DNA of 64,000 bases from CATOSP01 sp965205385 (GTDB lineage Bacteria; Chloroflexota; Dehalococcoidia; Lucifugimonadales; UBA3495), in the NCBI GenBank assembly GCA_965205385.1, contig CBDBGS010000008.1, positions 1,240,001-1,304,000 on the forward strand, in the 5' to 3' direction. Below, one piece after another: positions 23,564-33,900 of this stretch (positions within the stretch are counted from its first letter, which is position 1; every line of letters starts with the position of its first letter). Below the pieces are notes generated by a model. It worked only from the letters and a program-made list of their open reading frames with translations. It did no database searches and was not told where the DNA came from. A program made the translations under genes and the position numbers.

Positions 23564-25516
23564 ATGGTAGAAAACACGGGAAGCATCGAAGCGCTACTGC
23601 AGGAGGACCGGTCCTTCCCGCCCCCTGAGGGCTTCGTCCGGCAAGCCAACATGCCCGACCCCGCGATCTACGAAGAAGCCCGCCGCGACCCGGAGGCCTT
23701 TTGGGCCGGGCAGGCCGAGGAGCTTGATTGGTTCCAGAAATGGGACCAGGTCCTCGACTGGGACCCTCCCTTCGCCAAGTGGTTCCTGGGAGGGAAGCTA
23801 AATGTCTCCTACAACTGCATCGACCGTCACCTGAAGACTGCCCGGCGCAACAAGGCGGCCATCATCTGGGAGGGTGAGCCGGGAGACTGGGCGGTCTATA
23901 CCTACCAGGACCTGTACCGGGAAGTCTGCAAGTTCGCTAACGGACTAAAGAGTCTGGGAGTGAAGAAGGGCGACCGGGTTACGATATATCTTCCCATGGT
24001 CCCGGAGTTGCCGATTGCTATGTTGGCCTGTGCCCGCATCGGGGCACCCCATAGCATCGTGTTCGGCGGGTTTAGCGCGGAATCCTTGCGCGACCGGATC
24101 AACGACTCCCAGTCCAAGGTCATGATCACCGCGGACGGTGGTTGGCGGAGGGGGAACGTGGTGCCCCTGAAGCAGAACGCCGACGACTCGATCACCGGCG
24201 ACACACCTGTGGAAAACGTAGTCGTGGTACGCCGCACCGGCACCGGCGACGACATGATGGTGGATGGCCGCGACGTTTGGTGGCACGACCTTGTCAAGGA
24301 CCAACCATTGACCTGCGAGCCGGAGGTCATGGACAGCGAAGACATGCTGTACATGCTCTATACCAGCGGCACCACCGGCAAGCCCAAGGGAATCGTCCAC
24401 ACCACGGGCGGCTACTTGACCGGCACCTATGCCACCACCAAGTGGGTATTCGACATGAAAGAGGACGATGTGTATTGGTGCACCGCCGATATCGGCTGGG
24501 TCACCGGACACAGCTACATTGTCTATGGTCCGTTGGCCAATGGCGCAACCACGGTAATGTACGAAGGCTCTCCCGATTACCCCGACCGCGACCGGTTTTG
24601 GGCCATTGTCGAGAAGTACGCCTGCACCATCCTCTACACTGCCCCCACTGCCATCCGCACCTTCATGAGGTGGGGTGAGGAACTCCCGAAGAAGCACGAC
24701 ATGTCCAGCCTTCGCCTGCTCGGTAGCGTCGGAGAACCGATCAACCCCGAGGCGTGGGTCTGGTATTGGGAGAACATCGGCGGCGGCCGCTGTCCGGTGG
24801 TGGACACCTGGTGGCAGACTGAGACTGGCTCCATCCTGATCACGCCTATTCCGGGAATCACGACCCTGAAGCCCGGTTCAGCTACTCACGCATTCCCCGG
24901 CATCGAGGTGGACGTGCTGGACGAGGCTGGAAACTCGGTTGGGCCGGGCGGAGGCGGCTACCTGGTCATCAAGAGGCCCTGGCCTTCGATGCTTAGGACC
25001 ATATACGGCGACCCAGAGCGATACCACGAACAGTACTGGTCCAAATACCCGGACATCTACTTCACGGGCGACGGGGCCAAGATCGACGAGGACGGTTATT
25101 ACTGGCTTCTTGGCCGCGTTGACGATGTGATCAATGTGGCGGCGCACCGTGTCAGCACCATGGAGATTGAAAGCGCCCTGGTGGATAACTCCAACGTAGC
25201 GGAAGCCGCATGCATCGGCCGGTCGGACGAGATCAAGGGCCAGGCAATCGTCGCCTTTGTGACCATCAAGGAACACGTAACCGCGTCTGACGCGCTGATT
25301 GCCGAGCTAAAGCAGCATGTGGCGACTAAGATCGGTCCCATCTGCCGCCCCGACGACATCCACTTTGCGGCGGAACTTCCCAAGACCCGAAGTGGTAAGA
25401 TCATGCGCCGGTTGCTGCGGGACGTGGCCGAGGGACGGGCCCTGGGCGACACCACCACCCTCGCCGACCCGGCGGTGGTGGAATCGCTGAAGGAACAGTA
25501 CGGCGACGAAGAGTAG
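23564..25516 (+). CDS. acsA: Acetyl-coenzyme A synthetase
   Basis: A 650-residue AMP-forming synthetase making acetyl-CoA from acetate, ATP and CoA. Core motifs are YTSGTTGKPKGIVHTTGGYL, WCTADIGWVTGHSYI, DTWWQTETGS, YFTGDGAKIDEDGYYWLLGR and the C-terminal PKTRSGKIMRRLLRD, with Lys about 612 the usual regulatory acetylation site. ATG 23564 is preferred over an upstream start because GGAGG lies seven bases before it. Length matches Acs. It ends at a strong intrinsic terminator and is probably a single-gene transcript. Confidence 0.97.
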   Translation: MVENTGSIEALLQEDRSFPPPEGFVRQANMPDPAIYEEARRDPEAFWAGQAEELDWFQKWDQVLDWDPPFAKWFLGGKLNVSYNCIDRHLKTARRNKAAIIWEGEPGDWAVYTYQDLYREVCKFANGLKSLGVKKGDRVTIYLPMVPELPIAMLACARIGAPHSIVFGGFSAESLRDRINDSQSKVMITADGGWRRGNVVPLKQNADDSITGDTPVENVVVVRRTGTGDDMMVDGRDVWWHDLVKDQPLTCEPEVMDSEDMLYMLYTSGTTGKPKGIVHTTGGYLTGTYATTKWVFDMKEDDVYWCTADIGWVTGHSYIVYGPLANGATTVMYEGSPDYPDRDRFWAIVEKYACTILYTAPTAIRTFMRWGEELPKKHDMSSLRLLGSVGEPINPEAWVWYWENIGGGRCPVVDTWWQTETGSILITPIPGITTLKPGSATHAFPGIEVDVLDEAGNSVGPGGGGYLVIKRPWPSMLRTIYGDPERYHEQYWSKYPDIYFTGDGAKIDEDGYYWLLGRVDDVINVAAHRVSTMEIESALVDNSNVAEAACIGRSDEIKGQAIVAFVTIKEHVTASDALIAELKQHVATKIGPICRPDDIHFAAELPKTRSGKIMRRLLRDVAEGRALGDTTTLADPAVVESLKEQYGDEE

Positions 25517-25538
25517 GCTGCTCGTATTCGGGGAAATC

Positions 25539-25573
25539 AAAGCTCCTCCCATCAGGTGGGAGGAGCTTTTTCT
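25539..25573 (+). terminator. Intrinsic terminator after acsA
   Basis: AGCTCCTCCC (25541-25550) pairs perfectly with GGGAGGAGCT (25558-25567) over a 7-base loop, followed by TTTTCTT and preceded by AA. It stands 22 bases after the acsA stop. Confidence 0.93.
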
Positions 25574-25641
25574 TGCCGATGATTCCAGGCCCCAGGGTTT
25601 GGCGGCGGTCCAATCCCGCGGCTCGGACCGTTAGCGTGTCT

Positions 25642-26334
25642 TCACTCCTCGCTGGTCTGGCGAAGCCAGAAGGATAGCATGCTCGCTAAGAGAAGAATCG
25701 CAGCCCCGCCGACGGTAAGGACAGTCCAGGGTGAAAGAATAAGCAGGTCTTTCATCTGAGCGACCGCTATCCCCAGAGACAAGAGCATCGCGGTTAAGAC
25801 GAGGGCAGACCCTGTCAGCCCTCCCAACACTAACAGCTCGTTGACAATCGCTCCTTCCTGATCGGACTCATCCAGTCGTAAAGCAGCCAACCTTGCCTTC
25901 AACCTTCTGAGTTCGCCGATCCGATGGAGTGAGACTAGGAGCGCCAACGACACCAAGAGGAGCGACGCCACGACGATTGGAGATAGACCGGTGGTGAACA
26001 GGGGGTCCACCCAAAAGGAAGGCCAGTCCAATTGGTTGTAGGACAAAACCGCCGGAATCTGGGGTGCCAGAGCGGCCAGCGTGACAATCCAAAACGACGT
26101 TCTGGTCATTCCGATGAACTGCAGGACCCAATATATGGCGATTGGTAAGCAGCAAACGACGAAAAGCACCAGGATAAACAGGAGATCGAATCTGTCAGGT
26201 ACTCGCGCGTCGATCAGGCTGCGCCACACTCCGTCGAGGCCCAGGACCAGGCCAAGCGTCTCCCAGAATACATAACCCGCCAACAACAGCAGGCAGGCGA
26301 GCAACAGAGACTCTACAACCAGTAGCCGGTCCAT
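25642..26334 (-). CDS. Six-helix membrane protein of unknown function, end of the giant-transglutaminase operon
   Basis: A 230-residue protein with about six hydrophobic segments (for example LLLACLLLLAGYVFW, LFILVLFVVCCLPIAIYWVL, IVVASLLLVSLALLVSL, VLTVGGAAILLLASMLSFWL). A charged loop (RIGELRRLKARLAALRLDESDQE) lies between helices four and five. I recognise no family. It is last in the minus-strand operon, four bases after the DUF58 gene. It may be a membrane partner of the MoxR/DUF58/transglutaminase system, but that rests only on position. Confidence 0.75.
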   Translation of the reverse strand: MDRLLVVESLLLACLLLLAGYVFWETLGLVLGLDGVWRSLIDARVPDRFDLLFILVLFVVCCLPIAIYWVLQFIGMTRTSFWIVTLAALAPQIPAVLSYNQLDWPSFWVDPLFTTGLSPIVVASLLLVSLALLVSLHRIGELRRLKARLAALRLDESDQEGAIVNELLVLGGLTGSALVLTAMLLSLGIAVAQMKDLLILSPWTVLTVGGAAILLLASMLSFWLRQTSEE

Positions 26335-26338
26335 TAGG

Positions 26339-27673
26339 TCACCGTTGGGTATTGAGGTGCCGAATCAGGGTAGTAGTGAAGTTTTCACGCCCTGGGCCCC
26401 AGGGCAACACCGAAGCTCCGGCCCGGCGGAGGGCAGCGTAAATGGGTTGGACCTCCCACCTCATCAAGCCTTGGGCTTGTATTTCCAACTCGGTTTTCAC
26501 CCGGTGATAGCCCTGCGGTTCCAGGTGTACCACCCGGACCCGGTTAAGCCGTCTGGAGTGAGGGCGCAGCGAGACCAGCCGCTTGATACCCGCGTTAAAC
26601 TCGTCTAGGGAGGGGCCACTCCCGGCTCGTCCGGGGTAGTGCACGTCCAGCCTGGTAATCGTGAATACCTCGGGTTGCAATCGAAAGAGGAAGCTCTTGC
26701 ACCATTCCACGGCCTGCAGAAGGTCCAGTGTGGGCGGACCTGGTTTGACGTTGGTCAGCATATCGATCAACCGGCGGAACTGCTTTTGGCCCATTTCCGG
26801 AGTGAGGATATCTCCGGGACTGTTGTACACGTAGGCGCCGAGGGTATAACCCCTGGAAAGGTAGTATTGGGCGATGCTTCCAGCGGCTTCCACAGCGTGG
26901 TCTATGAGGGAAGAGAGCACGGGACCCACATCCATGTAGTCTGCGCCGTCCAGGAAAATCCAGACCGCTTTTCTCCCCTCGGGTTCATACCTGTTTACGA
27001 GGAGCGGGTTAGAACTGCCGGAACTGCGCGCGCTGGCCTTCCAGTTGATCGCCCGAATTGGGTCTCCCAAGGCGTATGGCCGCAACTCGGTGAAGTCCGT
27101 GGTGGACGCCCCGGTTACCGCTGCGTCTTCCATGGGAATTCGGTCGTGGGCCCTCCCTCTGACCGCGTTGACCCTCCTGATTGCCTGTATCCTGGGAACG
27201 ACCGATACCTCGATCGCCGGCCCCGCCGTCCCGTGATTCAGACGCGGCAACCCCAACGGCGCTTCCGAGTCCCACGTCGTCTCCGCCAGTGGGAACACGC
27301 CCCTTTTTGGACAAACGATTCGGTAGGACAGGTCATGGCTCTTTTCTCCAGGCCATTTCCAGACGAGGCGAAAGTTGTTGCCTCTGACCACCTCGACCTC
27401 GGGCGGCAGTTCGTCGTGGACGAAGAGCAGCCCGATTCCCGAGCCTGAATCGATACGGCGCTGTATCTCCAGGCCGTCTCCAGCCCAACAGACCACCCGT
27501 GGCATACTCCGCTCGACGGTTATCCTGGAAGGAGCCGACAAGCCCGCTCCCATTAACACGTACAGCAATAGAAAGACCGCTGCCGCCAACAGGACCAGGT
27601 TGCCTAGAGCAAGGCCGGCGACCAAGAACAGGAACGCCAGGCTGAGCCACCGTGTGGGAACCGCGGAGAACAT
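26339..27673 (-). CDS. DUF58 domain-containing protein
   Basis: A 444-residue protein with two N-terminal membrane segments (SLAFLFLVAGLALGNLVLLAAAVFLLLY region), a beta-rich middle and the DUF58 core (FTELRPYALGDPIRAINWKA, then a von Willebrand-A-like AVWIFLDGADYMDVGP). DUF58 proteins regularly sit beside MoxR ATPases and TgpA-type transglutaminases. Their role is unproven but probably concerns assembly or activation of envelope complexes. The start overlaps the moxR stop (TGATG), so translation is coupled. Confidence 0.93.
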   Translation of the reverse strand: MFSAVPTRWLSLAFLFLVAGLALGNLVLLAAAVFLLLYVLMGAGLSAPSRITVERSMPRVVCWAGDGLEIQRRIDSGSGIGLLFVHDELPPEVEVVRGNNFRLVWKWPGEKSHDLSYRIVCPKRGVFPLAETTWDSEAPLGLPRLNHGTAGPAIEVSVVPRIQAIRRVNAVRGRAHDRIPMEDAAVTGASTTDFTELRPYALGDPIRAINWKASARSSGSSNPLLVNRYEPEGRKAVWIFLDGADYMDVGPVLSSLIDHAVEAAGSIAQYYLSRGYTLGAYVYNSPGDILTPEMGQKQFRRLIDMLTNVKPGPPTLDLLQAVEWCKSFLFRLQPEVFTITRLDVHYPGRAGSGPSLDEFNAGIKRLVSLRPHSRRLNRVRVVHLEPQGYHRVKTELEIQAQGLMRWEVQPIYAALRRAGASVLPWGPGRENFTTTLIRHLNTQR

Positions 27674-28662
27674 CAGCCGGTGGCCCTGCGCCCCAGCTCG
27701 GTAGGGACCGGGACCTGACCCACTATCTCGTCGACCACTTCTTCTGGTCTGACACCCTCAAGGGTGTCTTCGATATTGAGAATTATCCGGTGCGCCAGGA
27801 CATCAGGGGCAACCATCTTCACGTCGTCCGGGACCACGAAGTCCCTGCCGTGGATGAGCGCCATGCTGCGCGATACCTTTAGCAGGGCCAGACCGCCCCT
27901 GGGACTAACACCCACGGCGATTCTGGGATGTGCCCGAGTCAAGCGCACCAACTGGGTTATATAGTCCACCATCACCTGGTCTACGTAGATGTTTAGCTCG
28001 ACACTACGCTGCAACTCCAGGAAGCTTTCAACGTCCACCGCTGGCTCCAGGTCCGCGGTAGGATCGTCCTTCTGCCACGTAATCCGCCGCGTCAGGATGT
28101 CGTTTTCCTGTTCCCGGTTGGCGGGATATCCGGTTGCCAGCCGGAACAGAAAACGGTCCATTTGGGCTTCGGGCAAGGGGTAAGTTCCCTCTTGCTCTAT
28201 TGGGTTCTGGGTGGCGATGACCAGGAAGGGTGGGGATAAGGGCATTGTTTGACCGTCTATAGTGACCTGACGTTCTTCCATTGCCTCCAGCAGCGCCGCC
28301 TGGGTCTTGGGGGGAGCCCGGTTGATTTCATCGGCTAGCAGGACGTTGGTGAACACGGGACCCTTGACCAACCGGAAGTCGCCTTCGTTTTGCCGCCAGA
28401 CATTCGTGCCTAGGATATCGGCGGGTAGGAGGTCGGGTGTGAACTGCACTCGCTTGGTCTCGCTGCCTATTGCCCTGGTAAACACCTTGGCCAGAAGAGT
28501 CTTTCCCAGGCCGGGGTAGTCCTCGAACAGGACGTGCCCGTTGGCCAGCGCCGCAGCTAATAGTTTCCGGAGCAACAACCTGTTGCCCACGAATACCTGG
28601 GACACCCGGTCGATGATAGAATCGCAGACCCGGCCTGCTTCCTCGATATCGAATTCTCTCAT
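27673..28662 (-). CDS. MoxR-family AAA+ ATPase
   Basis: About 329 residues from ATG 28662, where ATGA overlaps the upstream stop; that overlap decides the start over a longer open frame. Walker A is the DYPGLGKTLLAKVFTRAIG region, Walker B is VLLADEINRAPPKTQAALLEAMEERQVT, sensor 1 is VIATQNPIEQEGTYPLPEAQ, followed by DRFLFRL. MoxR ATPases act as chaperones that mature protein complexes, usually with DUF58/VWA partners. Here the operon context points to the giant transglutaminase-like protein as a client. Confidence 0.95.
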   Translation of the reverse strand: MREFDIEEAGRVCDSIIDRVSQVFVGNRLLLRKLLAAALANGHVLFEDYPGLGKTLLAKVFTRAIGSETKRVQFTPDLLPADILGTNVWRQNEGDFRLVKGPVFTNVLLADEINRAPPKTQAALLEAMEERQVTIDGQTMPLSPPFLVIATQNPIEQEGTYPLPEAQMDRFLFRLATGYPANREQENDILTRRITWQKDDPTADLEPAVDVESFLELQRSVELNIYVDQVMVDYITQLVRLTRAHPRIAVGVSPRGGLALLKVSRSMALIHGRDFVVPDDVKMVAPDVLAHRIILNIEDTLEGVRPEEVVDEIVGQVPVPTELGRRATG

Positions 28663-29957
28663 GCGGTAATCAGTCTCCGCTCGGCTACAGCGTAGTCTTT
28701 TGGCAGCACCGGCCGCCGTTTTATGTCTGTCGACGCGGCGTAGAAGCGTAAGCCATCGCCGGGCCGCCACCAGGGAAGGCCTCGGGCATTCTCCCACACC
28801 TCTACCGGTTCGCCCGGCATTAATCGCCACAGATAGGGAAGCGAGAAGTAGTCGTCAGTTCGAACCTCCTCGTCCAGAATTGCCACCGTGAGAATGTCGA
28901 TGGTCTCCTCGCCGAAGAGGTGTGACGCCGCGCCGTGGACGATGACCATGCGTCGCTCCCTGTCCCACGTCCTGTCCTTTCGCTCACGTCTGAGCAACCG
29001 GGATATCAGTGTCGCGAGGCGTCTCAGTAGTCTTGCCCTGGGACGGTCCGTGAGGGTCATAAGGGGGAACCACAAATCGATCGCCAGGTTGAGGTCCGCT
29101 CCACGCTGGCAATACGCGTTGGACAGTGCCACGGCCAGTTCTGTGGGATCTGCCCCCAATTCTACAAAGGGCTCCGCTATCGCCCATAACCGGAGTTCAT
29201 CCAGTTCTTCCGTCTCGAATTTGGGACTAGACAGCGCCGCCTCCGCCAGACCAATGGCGTTCGAGAGTGCCCTTCCTCGCCTTTTCCTTAGCCGCCCGGC
29301 CCTTCTGGGCCAGGGATCTGTCCTGGTGGAAGCAAGGTAGCAGCTTCTCAAGGGCTCGAAAACAGGTGGAATGTGTTGCATAGAGACCTGGTTTCGAAGC
29401 ATGAGTCCCAAAAGATAGGTCCACATCCGCCGCCATTCACCAGTATCGATGAAATGCCATTGAAAAGCGAGCAGTCCGTCAAGGTGCGGGTCCCGCTTTT
29501 CTTCGGTGGTCTGCACGTGCCGGGACCATTGGGTCCAGTCCGCGCGAGGGGCGGGGCCGGCGCCCACGCCTCTCTTGATGTGGGACCTGCTCCACATTAT
29601 GGCTACTAAGGCAAATGTGAGTACCACCAACCATTCGAAAATGGGAGCGAACCAGAGCACATCGTAAAAGAGGGGACGCAAAAGGAGGCCATACGTGGCC
29701 AGGAACGTCCCCAGGAGGATGGCCCTGAGGGAGGACTTGGCCAACCAGCGGGAGACGTCTCCCAACAGCGGGTCCGGCGAGTCGGTGAAATAGCGTGCCA
29801 GCCGTGAGATAGCAAGGACAAGTAGCCCTGTGCCTACTATGGCGCCCAGCAGAACGTAGCCATGACCCAAGGGCGCCAGTTGCGCCCCGAGCAACCACGA
29901 GACGCAGCCCGCGAGCCCGAGACCAGTGGCCTTGAGCAAGGGCATGTTAATTGGCAC
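28659..29957 (-). CDS. Membrane protein with four N-terminal helices and a soluble C-terminal half, unknown
   Basis: About 432 residues from GTG 29957 (or 428 from ATG 29945). Four hydrophobic stretches (for example YVLLGAIVGTGLLVLAISRL, SLRAILLGTFLATYGLLL, FEWLVVLTFALVAIMWS) are followed by a helical, Arg-rich soluble region including RRLATLISRLLRRERKD, and by SLPYLWRLMPGEPVEVWENA. I recognise no family. It lies between the 291-residue membrane protein and moxR, overlapping moxR by four bases, so it is almost certainly part of the same functional unit. Confidence 0.8.
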   Translation of the reverse strand: MPINMPLLKATGLGLAGCVSWLLGAQLAPLGHGYVLLGAIVGTGLLVLAISRLARYFTDSPDPLLGDVSRWLAKSSLRAILLGTFLATYGLLLRPLFYDVLWFAPIFEWLVVLTFALVAIMWSRSHIKRGVGAGPAPRADWTQWSRHVQTTEEKRDPHLDGLLAFQWHFIDTGEWRRMWTYLLGLMLRNQVSMQHIPPVFEPLRSCYLASTRTDPWPRRAGRLRKRRGRALSNAIGLAEAALSSPKFETEELDELRLWAIAEPFVELGADPTELAVALSNAYCQRGADLNLAIDLWFPLMTLTDRPRARLLRRLATLISRLLRRERKDRTWDRERRMVIVHGAASHLFGEETIDILTVAILDEEVRTDDYFSLPYLWRLMPGEPVEVWENARGLPWWRPGDGLRFYAASTDIKRRPVLPKDYAVAERRLITA

Positions 29958-30035
29958 TGGCGCTAAATACTGCTTGAAAGCGGATGCCCGGCCCTGATCG
30001 TGCGGCGGGAAGCTTTCTGGCGCTCAGAAAAGATA

Positions 30036-30911
30036 CTAGCTTTGGTTTAGTAGCATCCAAAACCCCGCGATAAGATACCGGGCCCCATATAGTAGGCCAA
30101 ATAGAGGCTGCGTCCGGATCCCCACCAGATCGAAGGGCCATTCCCCCAGGAGTGCGGCGCTTACGTTCGGCAACGTTGCGACACAGCCCCAGACGATCAA
30201 AGTCAGGCTCACGGCTCCGGAAAGAGTCGCGGTCAACACCAGGTGCCCCGCTACTACACGCGGCCAAACGCGTCCCTCTTCTGCCCATCGGTGAGATGTC
30301 CGGGTGACATTTCTCAGGGCGCTACCGAAATAGCTCAGGCCCATAGCCAGACCCAGAGCTGCAAATAATGGCGAGTCTGGGAACCCATACGTTGTGGGCC
30401 ACGGCTGGTTGATGAGGTAGTACGCGCCCGCCAAGGCAACGAGTCTAAACAGAGGGAATCGTAAGATTTCACTGGCCACGAAAAAGGGGACGGAGGCCGC
30501 CCGGACTATCACCAGGAGAGCCAGTGCGCCGCCAACGCCTAACACCAAGTCGTCGAAAAGCCTGGGGTCGGACCTGTTTGCCGCGGCAACCGACAGCACC
30601 CCCAGAATCACCAAGAGACAAGCGCAGTCTCGGAGCAGCCTCCGTGTGATGAGCAGGGGCAGCAGGAGCCATCGCTTGAATTCAACAGGGAGCCTCAGCA
30701 ACAGCCGCAGCCTGGAACCGCCTTGGGCCCAAAGCGTGAAGTCCACGAAGAAGGCCAGTCCAGCCGCGGCCGCTACCGCCCATAGCATGAGTTCCGATTG
30801 GAGAGCCGCCGGTGGGAGAGAGACGCGTTCAGGACCCCATAGCAGCACAGCCGCAGCAATGGCCGACGCGGTTTCGAACAATGCGGGCCGTAACGTTAAC
30901 CTGGTCACCAT
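30036..30911 (-). CDS. Multi-helix membrane protein, unknown function
   Basis: About 291 residues from ATG 30911, seven bases after the giant gene's stop; the longer open frame upstream overlaps that gene and is not used. It has roughly seven hydrophobic segments (for example LLVILGVLSVAA, LVLGVGGALALLVIVRAASV, HLVLTATLSGAVSLTLIVWG, PLFGLLYGARYLIAGFWMLL). No motif of a known family is seen. Immediate position after the giant transglutaminase-like gene suggests a membrane partner. Confidence 0.8.
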   Translation of the reverse strand: MVTRLTLRPALFETASAIAAAVLLWGPERVSLPPAALQSELMLWAVAAAAGLAFFVDFTLWAQGGSRLRLLLRLPVEFKRWLLLPLLITRRLLRDCACLLVILGVLSVAAANRSDPRLFDDLVLGVGGALALLVIVRAASVPFFVASEILRFPLFRLVALAGAYYLINQPWPTTYGFPDSPLFAALGLAMGLSYFGSALRNVTRTSHRWAEEGRVWPRVVAGHLVLTATLSGAVSLTLIVWGCVATLPNVSAALLGEWPFDLVGIRTQPLFGLLYGARYLIAGFWMLLNQS

Positions 30912-30918
30912 AGGAGAG

Positions 30919-33900
30919 TCAGTCTCCGACAATATTCCGCCAGGCCCGGTACATCGTCTCGAACTGGCGGCGTTCGATGTCATGCTCGCTGTAGTCCGCC
31001 TCTTCAAACCTGGAAATTACGATTTCCAGCGAGCGTTGGTCAAGGAACAGGCCGCTGGCGACGACCAAAGCCTCCATCTCTCGCGGGGTCGCCTGAGTCG
31101 ACACATCGGGTACGCGCGCGCGCACCCAATCCAGGAAGGCGTTGTAACGCTGGACCACGTCCTCCCGGAAGCGAACGACTTCGAACTCGCTACGAGCCGA
31201 AGACGGTAGATAGTTTTCATCTCCCTGAAAGTCCGCGGTCACTGTGTACGCGCCGGGACCTTCCACTATCCACGTGGCGTTGCACGTTCCCTGGCTGCCG
31301 GTCACAACTCGGACTGCGTGATCATTCCCGATGATCGCTTCAACCTTCCTGTCAATAACGGCTTCACCTGATTCGTCCAGTAAGGTGAACACCATCATCA
31401 GTTCTTCGCCGACACCCCAGATGTTCGGCAGGTCGTCCGCCGATTTGTCGAGACTGATCTCTATGTGAGTCGGGATTGGTGCGTGAAGGCGGAATTCCCG
31501 GACTGCGGAGGCGGGCAAATAGAGGTCGTTTCCGTGGAATTCGGCTCTGACCTGATAGTCCCCCCTGGAATCGCCAGACCAGTAGGCCTCGCACTTTCCC
31601 TCCCGGCCAGTCGCCAGCGGTTCGGGTAATTCTGAGTCCGGCCAGGTGATGTCCACTGGCATTCCGGAGAGGGGAATCCCCGCCTCGTCGACCAGGGTGC
31701 ATACGACCAGGACCTGCTCGCCAGTCTTCCACACCGGGTCCGTGGCGGAATCGGCGTCGGGGAAGCGCATTTCGAGCTGTGTCCGTATTGGGGCATACAG
31801 GCGAAACTCCCGGACCGCGGAGGCCGCCAAGTAAACGTCGTTTCCGGGGAATTCGGTTCTTACATGGTAGTCACCCGTTGAATAGCCAGTCCACGAAGAC
31901 TCGCACACTCCCCGCTCATCCGTAGTCAGGCGAACCGGTGACTCAGAGTCCGGCCAGGTGACGTCTATTGGGGCCCGGACGAGAGGGAGACCCGTCTCAT
32001 CGAACAGGGCACAGACGATCACCGCCGGTTCCCTGGTCTTCCAAACGGGGTCCCGGTCCGAAACCGGGTCGGGGAAGTGGACTTCGAACATCGTACGAAC
32101 TGGCCCTAAGAGTTCCGCAGTTATTAGAGTCTGCTCCAGGTCTGGGGAGACCAGGCCCGGAATTGGCCGCATAACTTTGGCGTTCTGCTCGGGCGGGAGC
32201 GGTATTTTCTGTCTCCGCCTGCCGCCCAGAAAGCCACCGGCAGTGCCGACCACGACCAGCGCCGGAAGCCCGACCCACAGCAGCCAATTAAACGAGACCG
32301 GAGTTACGGGTAACCCCACGAAGTAGGTCAGGGGGAGGTTCGCGTCGTCTCCGCCGAACCTGAAAGTTAGGGGAACGGCCGACAGACTCTCGTCTGCTGG
32401 GGCCTGAATAGTCACAGTAGCTACGCCGCCGGGGCCCGTCGTGGCCGGTGTGGATTGGCCATAATGGACCGGGACATTGGGAATGCCCAATCCCTGATCG
32501 TTCAGCAGCTTGACTTCCACTGGCAGGAGATGTCCCGGACGGACCCGCTCCAAAGGCGAAACGATGATGCTGGTGGCGGACTTTACTACCGCTTCCACAG
32601 TTGTCGCGGCCTCCAACTCGGACGCGGCCAACTCGATTCCCATCTTCCCAAGTGGAGAGTCTCCTGGGACAGCGTGGCGGACCACAAAAGTCCCGGCGGC
32701 ATTGGAACGAGTTGCATCCTCACCGTTGATGGTCATGGCTATGTCTTTCATCGTCTGTGGCCCTATCACCACCACCCCCCGCAGCGTGAGAAAGTCTCCG
32801 CGCGCCACAGGTTCCAGCGGCTCCACGACAATTTCGGGCACGCCAACAAGCATCGGCCAATGCACCAGGGCGGGTCCTAGTTCGTTGTTGCCGGGAAATT
32901 CGACCTTGACTGTCGTTCGAGTCTCCTCGTTGAAGATGGTCTCCCAGGAGAATCCTCCCCGCGAATCGGTATCCAATACTGACCTGGAGCGGCCTTCGGC
33001 TTCGATGGTCAATGGCATCCCTGGGAGTGGCCGGTCATCGGGGCCAGACAATACGCCCGTTAGGTGGTACGCCTCGCCTACACGAACCACTTCATCTCCC
33101 GTAATTCGCATGAAGACGGGCTCTGTTGCCTTGAACGATATTTGGCTGGAGGCGGGCTCGAGAAGGTTGCCGCCTTGGAATACGGCTTCTACCGAGTGTT
33201 TTCCGGGTTGCACCGAGGCTAGCCGCAACTGGAATGCGCCCTGGGAGTCGCTCTCGACGGGAGCAAGGACTTGATCATTTAGGAAGACGGTGACTGTCTG
33301 CTGGGCCAGGGGATTTCCACCGGCGTCCTGGAGGGCTCCGTCGATTAGGAGGTCTTTCCCCACGTGTGCGTCCCCGCCGCCCGTAAGGCGCAAGGAGACT
33401 GGCTCTGTGACCTTGACTGCGATGCTGCTGGTCGCGGACTGCAGGAAGCCGTCGCTGGCAAATCTCGCTTCAGTGGAGTAAATGCCGCGTCGGTCGAAAG
33501 TTCGGGTTAAGCGAAGTTGGCCCTGAGCGTCCGTCTGGACTGTGGTGTCGGGCAGGCTGTTTGTGGAAATGGCAACCGTCCGATGAACCATTGGATTGCC
33601 CCGGCTGTCTGCCAGGGAGCCGTTGACTACGTACTCTTCACCCACCCGCGCCGGACCTTCTCCGCTGATTTGAAGGGAGACTGGTTCCGTGACCACGAAC
33701 GTCAGGGTACTCTCGCTGGGCTCGAAATTCCCTAAACCAACGAATACGGCATCGACTGTGTGGACCCCGGGACGGTCAACAGACAGGCCGAACAGGAATT
33801 CACCCTGGGCGTTGGTCTCGCTGGGCTCACTGGCCGAGCTGTTCAATGACAGCAGTACCGTGTGGTTGGCCAGGGAGTTGCCTCGGATGTCCCGGACGGC

